A model generated the notes under the pieces. The model had not been told where the DNA came from. It made no database searches and saw nothing but the letters and a program-made list of their open reading frames with translations. Source: Rhinopithecus roxellana (taxonomy: Eukaryota > Chordata > Mammalia > Primates > Cercopithecidae). Taken from it: DNA of 64,000 nucleotides. Shown piece after piece: positions 57,700 through 64,000 of this stretch (position 1 is its first letter; the number at the start of each line of letters is the position of its first letter). The translations under genes were made by a program, and so were the position numbers. The stretch is taken from assembly GCF_007565055.1 (NCBI RefSeq), contig NC_044557.1, forward strand, positions 81,789,019 to 81,853,018, written 5' to 3'.

Positions 57700-58400
57700 G
57701 AAACTATTTATTGAGCACCTACCATATGCCATGCATTGCTTTAGGCTGTGGTGATAAAGTTTCGCGAAGCTTGTGTGCAAGTGCAGGGACACAGAAAATA
57801 TCAATGTGTAGCTCATTAATTCCAGAACAAAAGTGATAATGAGACAATAAATTCAAGTAAGGCAAAATAAGTTGTAGGGAGAGGCATTTAATGAGGGTGT
57901 TTGGAAAAGCCTCTCTGAACGGCCATCTGAATTATCAAAGGCATGAGTCATGCAAACATCTGGAAATAGACTCTTCCAAGCAAAGAGGACAAGGAGACCA
58001 AAGCTTTTACTTGGCTCCTATTTGGTGCATTTGAGAAATGACTCAAAACAAGTGAGTAGAAAAGTAACAGGAGATGAGGTCAAAAACCTAAACATGTTGG
58101 GCTTTGGAGACCATGGTAAGGAGTTTGCATTTTATTCTAAAGATAATGGAAAGCCTACCTGTACATTTTATTTTATTTTATACTTTAAAAAAATTGAGAT
58201 AAAATATGCACATGAAATTTACTGTCTTTACAATTTAGCTGTGTATTTTAAATATTACTCTGGCCATGGAGTGGAAAATCAATTACAGAAGGCAAGAGTA
58301 GAAAGAGACAGTTAGGAGGCTCTTGCAATTCAGGTCAGAGGTGATGGAGTAGTGAGGTGAATTTGGGATGTCTTTGAAGGCATAGCTAGTGAGTCATGCT
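57700..58400 (-). mobile_element. L2 LINE remnant, antisense, with a small L1M insert
   Basis: 'TTTATTGAGCACCTACCATA', 'GGAAAAGCCTCTCTGAACGG', 'CTCTTCCAAGCAAAGAGGAC', 'TTGGGCTTTGGAGACCATGG' and 'AGTTAGGAGGCTCTTGCAAT' follow antisense L2. 58160-58245 ('AAATTGAGATAAAATATGC', 'GAAATTTACTGTCTTTACAA') looks like a piece of L1M 3' UTR inside it. The 121-codon plus frame (57950-58315) is not a gene. Confidence 0.65.
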
Positions 58401-59164
58401 CATTTGATCATGCAGTAATTCTTTCAGATGAAGACACTGAGATGGTGGGGTAGAGTTGAATCTAATAAGTTAACCTTATAATAACCCAGAGAGGTGAAAA
58501 ATAACTGATAATAAGGAAGTAAGCCTCTATTGCAAATTCAGGAGAGGAGTTGGGGCAGCTAGGTAGTTAATTTGTGTGAAAACCTCTCATAACCATTTTC
58601 TTCAATTACTATCTGGAAATTTCCAAGAAAAGTTTCTATTTTGGCTGATTCTTGCAGACAAAGGCAACATCATTCCTTCACTTGATGTCTTTTTACCCTG
58701 AGGAACACTCAGAAACTCCATAGTTTGTTTCTTACTTATTTTGATTGTTCACTTTTCTGTTTGATGCTTGTTTCTCTCTCCTTTGCTGATGAGTCACCAG
58801 AAAAAAATGCTTTTACAAACTTCTATAGCTGCCTTTTTTGCTCTGTGTTGACAAAGAGAGAATGCTGTTGGGCAAAATTTGATGTAGCTGACTGTTTGTT
58901 TTCTTGGAGGACCCAAAGGTGAATAAATAATTTAAAATAGCCTTCATGATCAATGTGTCAGTATCTGGGTGACAAAATTAAAGGAATCAAGCTGAAATAC
59001 AAGAAAAAGAAATATAAAAGATTTGAAGGAAAACATAAGATTTGATTTGGCATAACACACATTTATTCAGCACTCAATGTTCAAGAGCCACAAAAAAGAG
59101 CTAAAGGCCTACACATACTGAGTGCCATGTGCCTATATAGACTTGAATCCTGAAAAGACAATGC
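58401..59164. other. Unassigned sequence
   Basis: No repeat or gene recognised. Confidence 0.4.
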
Positions 59165-59305
59165 AATGGGTATAATTATTATCATTATTTTCTACACGAG
59201 GAAATGAGCAAGTTTAGAGAGGTTAGAGCAATTACTCCAACCTTATATTCAGAAAATGGCAGATTGGGCCTTGGCTTCTGATGGCCTGATTCTAAGGTCC
59301 TGTTC
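59165..59305 (-). mobile_element. MIR SINE fragment, antisense
   Basis: 'GGTATAATTATTATCATTAT', 'ACACGAGGAAATGAGCAAG' and 'TTTAGAGAGGTTAGAGCAAT' match antisense MIR. Confidence 0.75.
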
Positions 59306-59387
59306 TCAATGACCTGAGGGTATGCTTCTCAAATAAGAGGCTCTTTAGGAATTCACTATCTGGTGGTGCAGGATAAAAGAAAGCTAT

Positions 59388-59749
59388 TGTATTAGTCTGT
59401 TTTCACACTACTATAAATAACTTTCTGAGACTAAGTAATTTATAAAGAAAAGAGGCTTAATTGACTCACAGTTCTGCATGGCTGAGGAGGCCTCAGGAAA
59501 CTTACAATCATGGCAGAAGGTGAAGGAGAAGTAAGTACCTTCTTCACAAGGCAGAAGGAAAGGGGGAGGATAAGTGCCACACTTTTAAACCATCAGATCT
59601 TGTGAGAATTTTATTACAAGAACAGCAAGGGGGAAATTGCCTCCACAATCCAATCACCTCCCACCAGGTCCCTCCCTCCACACATAGGGATTATGAGAAT
59701 TACAATTCAAGATGAGATTTGGGTGGGGACACAGAGCCAAACCACAGTA
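59388..59749 (-). repeat. 3' LTR of the MaLR element
   Basis: From TGTATTAGTCTGTTTTCACA to AACCACAGTA. About 362 bp. The terminal CA expected in this orientation has mutated at the inner edge. Confidence 0.92.
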
Positions 59750-61365
59750 TTCTGCCCTGGCCTCTCCCAAATCTCATGTCTCCACATTTCAAGACACAAT
59801 TATGCATTCCCAACAGTCCCCTAAAGTCTTAACTCATTGCAGATTTAATCCAAAAGTCCATGTCCAAAGTCTCACCTGGGTCAAGGCAAGTCCTTTCTTC
59901 CTATGAGCCTGTAAAATCAGAAGCAAGTTAGCTACTTCCAAGATAGAGTGGGGGTACAGGCATTGGGTAAATATTCCCATTCCAAGTGGGAGGAATTGGC
60001 CAAAACAAAGGGACCACAGGCCTCATCCAAGTCTGAAACCTGGCAAGGCACTCAGTAAGTTTTAAAGCTCCAAAATAACCTTCCTTGACTCCATATCTCA
60101 CATTCAGGGCATGGTGATGCAAGGGGTGGGCTCCCAAGGCCTTGGAAAGCTCTGGTCCTGTGGATCTGCAGGGTTCAGCTCCAGCACCTGCTTTCACAGG
60201 CTGGTGTTGAATGCTTGAGGCTTTTCCAGGTGCATAGTGCAAGCTGTCAGTGGATCTACCATTCTGTGGTCTGGAGGACAGTGGACCTCTTCTCACAGCT
60301 TCACTAGGCAGTACCCCAGTGGGGACTCTGTATGGGGGCTCCAAACCCATATTTCCCCTCTACCTTGCCCTAGTAGTGGTTCTCCATGAGGGATCCTCCT
60401 CTGAAGCAGACTTCTGCCTGGACATCCAGGCATTTTCATACACCCTCTGAATGCTAGGCAGAGGCTCCCAAAGCTCAGCTCTTGTCTTCTGTACACCCAT
60501 ATCCCAATATCATGTGGAAGCCACCAAGGCTTAGAGCTTGTACCCTCTGAAGCCATGGCCCGAGCTGTACCTTGGCCCCTTTTAGCCACAACTAAAGCTG
60601 GAGCAGCTGGGTCACAGGACACCATGTCCTGAGACCGCACAAAGAAGTGGGGCCCTGGGCCCAGCTCATGAAACCATTTTTTCCGCCTAGGCCTCTGGGC
60701 CTGTGATGGGCCATGAAGATCACTGAAATGCCTTGGAGACATTTTCCCTATTGTCTTGGCTATTAACATTTAGCTTCTCTTTACTTATGCAAATTTCTGC
60801 AGCCCGCTTGAATTTGTCCCCCCAAAATGGGGTTTTCTTTTCTACCACATGGTCTGTCTGCAAATTTTCCAAAGTTTTGTGCAGTGCTTCCCTTTTAAAC
60901 ATAAGTTCCAATTTCAGAAATCTTTTTGTGAACTCATATGACTGCATGCTTTTAGAGAAAGCCCAGTCAAATCTTGAACACTTTGCTGCCTAGGCATTTC
61001 TTCTGCCAGATACCCTAAATAATCTCACTCAAGTTCAAAGTTCCACAGATCTCTAGGGCAGAGGAAAAATGCCACCAGTCTTTTTGCTAAAGCATAGCAA
61101 GAGTCACCTTTATTCCTGTTCCCAATAAGTTCCTTATCTCCACCTGAGACTACCTCAGCCTGGACTTAATTGTCCATATCACCATCAGCATGTTTGTCAA
61201 AGCCATTCAATAAGTCTCTAGGAAGTTCCAAACTTTCCTCATCTTCCCGTCTTCTTCTAAGCCTTCCAAACCGTTCTGATTTCTGCTGGTTACCCAGTTC
61301 CAAAGTTGCTTTCACATTCTCAGGTATCTTTATAGCAATGCCCCACCACCTTGGTACCAATTTAC
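59750..61365 (-). pseudogene. MaLR interior with decayed gag-like region
   Basis: Immediately inside the 5' LTR (61366) is a likely primer-binding site, TTGGTACCAAGG on the minus strand, similar to the leucine-tRNA type of ERVL/MaLR elements. Minus-strand frames 61166-61360 and 60720-60947 are charged and helical, in the position of the gag-like region reported for MaLRs. Frames 60293-60769 (158 codons) and 59928-60350 (140 codons) cover the rest. They lie in different frames with stops between them. There is no reverse transcriptase, protease or envelope. The gag assignment is by position and family knowledge. Confidence 0.75.
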
Positions 61366-61708
61366 TGTATTAGTCTGTTTTCACACTGCTATAAAGAACT
61401 ACCTGAGACTGGGTAATTTATAAAAGAAAGAAGTTTAATTGACCACAGTTCTGCATTGCTGGGGAGGCCTCAGGAAACTTACAAACATGGTGGAAGGTGA
61501 AGGGGAAGCAAGCATCTTCATAAAGTGGCAGGAGAGAGAGGGTAGGGAAAGTGCCACACTTTTAAACTAATGAGAAATCTATCACAAAAACAGCAAGGGG
61601 AAAACTGCCTCCATGAGCTAATCACCTCTCACCAGGTCCATCCCTCCTCACATGGGGATTATAATTCTGGATAAGATTTGGGTGAAAACACAGAGCCAAA
61701 CCATATCA
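61366..61708 (-). repeat. 5' LTR of the MaLR element
   Basis: From TGTATTAGTCTGTTTTCACA to AACCATATCA, 343 bp. It lacks about 15-20 bp present in the partner LTR around 'ATCAGATCTTGTGAG'. Confidence 0.93.
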
Positions 61709-61713
61709 GCTAT

Positions 61714-62153
61714 TAACAGCCAGGAGTGATTTGAGGGTCCTTGAGCAAAGTTATCTGGAAGAGCTGTCATTTATGGTGGGATTGGAACAAAGTATACGAT
61801 TTAAATAAGAAGAAGTTATACCTTATCTTAGGCCAATGGATAAAAAGTAAGGAATCCAGAGTATTGTATAATGATTTTTTGTCTCTGGGTTGTCAAAGAA
61901 TAAGTTTTGCATATTTATTTGTTTTAACCTTTATATAGAATCTATAAGAGGATGTATATTAGGCACATAAAAGCATTATTATATATAATATATGAGACAT
62001 TATTTAATAGTAAATATAGGTTATATATACTTGATATAGATATACAAACAACTTTACATACTATAATTCTATATTTTTATATTTAAACATTTGTGATCTG
62101 CAACATATTAATATTCTGTTTCACCATGTATACTGTATATATATTACATATAA

Positions 62154-62189
<36 letters not shown>

Positions 62190-62339
62190 CTTTCCTAGGT
62201 TTGACTAGTTGACTTGGTTTAAATGACTGAAGTTAGGAGTTACGAGTTTCCATAATTTTTGTTAAGTCCCTTGATTTCTCAGTTCTCATGTGCCTTCTCT
62301 AAACCATGAAAAGGCTGAACTAAATAAATATTTCTAGGA
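61714..62339. repeat. AT-rich low-complexity region with (CA)n
   Basis: 61960-62154 is mostly A and T with repeated TATATA. It ends in about 17 CA units at 62155-62188. The flanks are unassigned. Confidence 0.85.
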
Positions 62340-62570
62340 TCTTGAATTTGACATTTATCAAAAAAAACATACAAATGGCCAACACATATATGGAAAAATG
62401 CTTGACATCACTAATTACAAGAGAAATGCAAATTAAAATCACAATGAGAGATCATCTTACATCTGTTAGAATGGCTATTATCAATAAGACAAAAGATAAC
62501 AACTGTTGGGGAGAATGTAGTGTACAAGGAAATTAGTATAGCCATTATGGGAAACAGTATGAAAGTTCAG
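62340..62570 (+). mobile_element. L1M ORF2 C-terminal fragment, sense
   Basis: 'ACAAATGGCCAACACATATA', 'GAGAAATGCAAATTAAAATC' and 'ATCTGTTAGAATGGCTATTA' match ORF2 near its 3' end. Truncated on both sides. Confidence 0.85.
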
Positions 62571-64000
62571 TTACCGTTCCTAGACCATGAGCTTTCTAAG
62601 ATATGGATTGATGTCTTACTCACTTTTAACTCTAACATCTAGCCTATAGTAGAGGCCCGATAAGTGAAATACTGTTTCTCTTGTAAAATATTCTGTTTTA
62701 GATTATTCCATCTCAATATTTATTGAAAAATATCACTCAATATATGCTTCAGTCCTCATTATTTCAAAATGGTTCATTTCCAACTTGATAAAAATAAACG
62801 GTTCTTGTTAATTGAGGTTTCGATTGAAATCCCTTGTTGGAATGTTGCTTAAAAGGCTTCATAATTACTACATATTTATCCTTTCAACAAGAAATCTCAA
62901 ACAATTTACTAAGAAAGCTATTACTTCATATTTTAGGCTGAGGTACAAAGAGATCAGCAACTTATTAAAGGTTAATAAATTATTCACTGATTGGGACTTG
63001 AGCTCCTGAGCCCCAGCCTCACAACTTTCTGTATAAACCCCCAAAGAGCAGGCAAAGGAAATGGTGTTCAGAGATTCTGTGTACCCAGTGTACTTAGCAT
63101 AATCAGTTCACCTGTGTCAATTTCATTACCGTTTATAAATAGGGATGCTGCCTCATGGGAAAAGAAAAGCTTCCCTACTCTTTTTCCATCTTCAAGCAGG
63201 GTAATTCGCTATTCAAATCGATTCTGAAAGGGTACAGAATTTATTTCAGTAGGCTCTGAGAAAGCAAAGAGCTCCCTGCAGAAACAGTCACTTTGGGGTT
63301 TGATGGGGTTGAAAGTATCCTAGGTTGGGTGTTACACGTCCCTCAACCATTCATTTTGGCTGCCTTCTTCATCAGAACCGTGTTTGAAAATCCCTTTATC
63401 TCCCTTTGACCCTGCTAGGCTGCTACCCAAAGGAATACACTCTAATCCTCTCAGCCTGTCTGGAGAGATTTAGCTCTCAGTCAAAGGGCTTTCAAAGAAA
63501 AGAGTTTCAGCAGTCCTGGAAGGGAAACATATTGTTTATAAAGAAATTGGTCAATTTACTTGTTTTTGTGAGTGACTTGGAGATGCTTTGGGAAATTTAT
63601 ATATGTAATATATACGCATCTATATCATATACATATTAAACATGTATATAAAAAATATATGGCATTATCACTTCAATATTTCACTATTTCAGGGAGAAGA
63701 TAAGTCATAAATTTGTATAGACTTGAATAAAGCCAACTTCTTGTTCCAGAAGAGCTTGAATTAGGGGATATTCACACCAAAAAATGCTCTTTTGTTACTT
63801 TCCAACACAGAAGTGACTCAGATTAAAGAAATTGTGCCTAATGAAAATCCTAAGGAAATTTGCTTTCATGCATAGAAAAGAATTGTTTAAAATTAGGTAG
63901 GTTGACTGAATGATAATATAGAACAAATTTTCTTGAGGATATTTTAAAATTTTACTTATCCTGTTTCTTTATCATTTGAAATATTTCTTTCACAAACATA
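62571..64000. other. Unassigned sequence to the window end
   Basis: No repeat I can name beyond an AT-rich TATA-type patch at 63595-63660. Plus-strand frames of 65-78 codons (62812-63639) show no domain. No gene called. Confidence 0.45.

Larger units (their letters stand above)
59388..61708 (-). mobile_element. Complete MaLR (MST-type) LTR retrotransposon, minus strand
   Basis: A 2.3-kb element with both LTRs and the interior, flanked by a perfect GCTAT duplication (59383-59387 and 61709-61713). MaLRs are old, non-infectious ERVL-related retrotransposons that never carried an envelope gene. Because it lies on the minus strand, its 5' LTR is at 61366-61708. The LTRs differ clearly (roughly four fifths identical by eye, with indels), so it is old and immobile. 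It is the only LTR element here that has not collapsed to a solo LTR. Confidence 0.95.

Noticed and set aside
59750..61365. Intact retroviral gene in the MaLR interior
   Set aside because: Frames are short, shifted and stop-broken; MaLRs lack envelope, and no reverse transcriptase motif is visible here.
1..64000. CRISPR arrays, operons, bacterial-type terminators, tRNA or rRNA genes
   Set aside because: The sequence is primate nuclear DNA; no spaced direct-repeat arrays, tRNA cloverleafs or rRNA segments were seen.

Overview
Host and setting. This is nuclear DNA from an Old World monkey (macaque/baboon/vervet-type primate). Two almost consensus antisense AluY copies (42680-43012 and 51569-51875) carry the changes typical of cercopithecoid AluY subfamilies: GTGGCCGGATC in the left arm, CACCTCGCCCGGCTAG, and GGCTTGAGCC where human AluY has GGCGTGAGCC. 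The background of L1PA/L1PB, AluS, THE1/MST, MLT1, L2, MIR and MER elements is typical primate intergenic or intronic sequence. I found no protein-coding exon, tRNA, rRNA, CpG island or promoter that I can defend. The longer open frames are L1 ORF2 relics, LTR-retrotransposon interior, translated Alu or microsatellite, or unsupported by any family I recognise.

Layout. 1-773: L1 3' end continuing into a TATC microsatellite. 2.5-9.7 kb: old L1M/HAL1-type LINE fragments, two hAT elements, and two MaLR LTRs, one of them a THE1 solo LTR inside an L1M with a perfect 5-bp target duplication. 11.8-12.0 kb: a GGAA microsatellite. 13.1-15.3 kb: L2 pieces in both directions, with an AluS inside one, then a MIR. 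15.3-21.4 kb: mostly unassigned sequence containing a perfect 114-bp tandem duplication (18953-19184). 21.4-26.7 kb: MIR, MLT1, a second THE1 solo LTR and two GT microsatellites. 26.7-37.3 kb: MIR/L2 background, an AluS, MER20- and MER5-like hAT elements, a polypurine tract, and an L2 broken by a MER5-like element and an MLT1. 37.7-51.9 kb: the densest part, where an MLT1 LTR is split by about 5.3 kb of LINE sequence (with an AluY inside) and a MIR is split by a 3.3-kb L1PA whose 5' end is inverted. 52-64 kb: L2 remnants, an MST LTR, and a complete MaLR retrotransposon (59388-61708) with both LTRs and a GCTAT duplication.

How it fits together. There is no operon or pathway here. The structure is a nesting history: L2 and MIR are oldest, then hAT and MLT1, then L1M/L1PB and MST/THE1, then AluS and L1PA, and finally monkey-specific AluY. 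Target duplications and split older repeats document many of these steps directly.

Limits. All repeat names come from recognising consensus features by eye; subfamily names and edges of ancient elements are approximate. I did not find a new biological system in this window. The best leads are structural: the exact tandem duplication, the two inverted L1 structures, the GGAA array, and a few unassigned blocks that should be tested for conservation.
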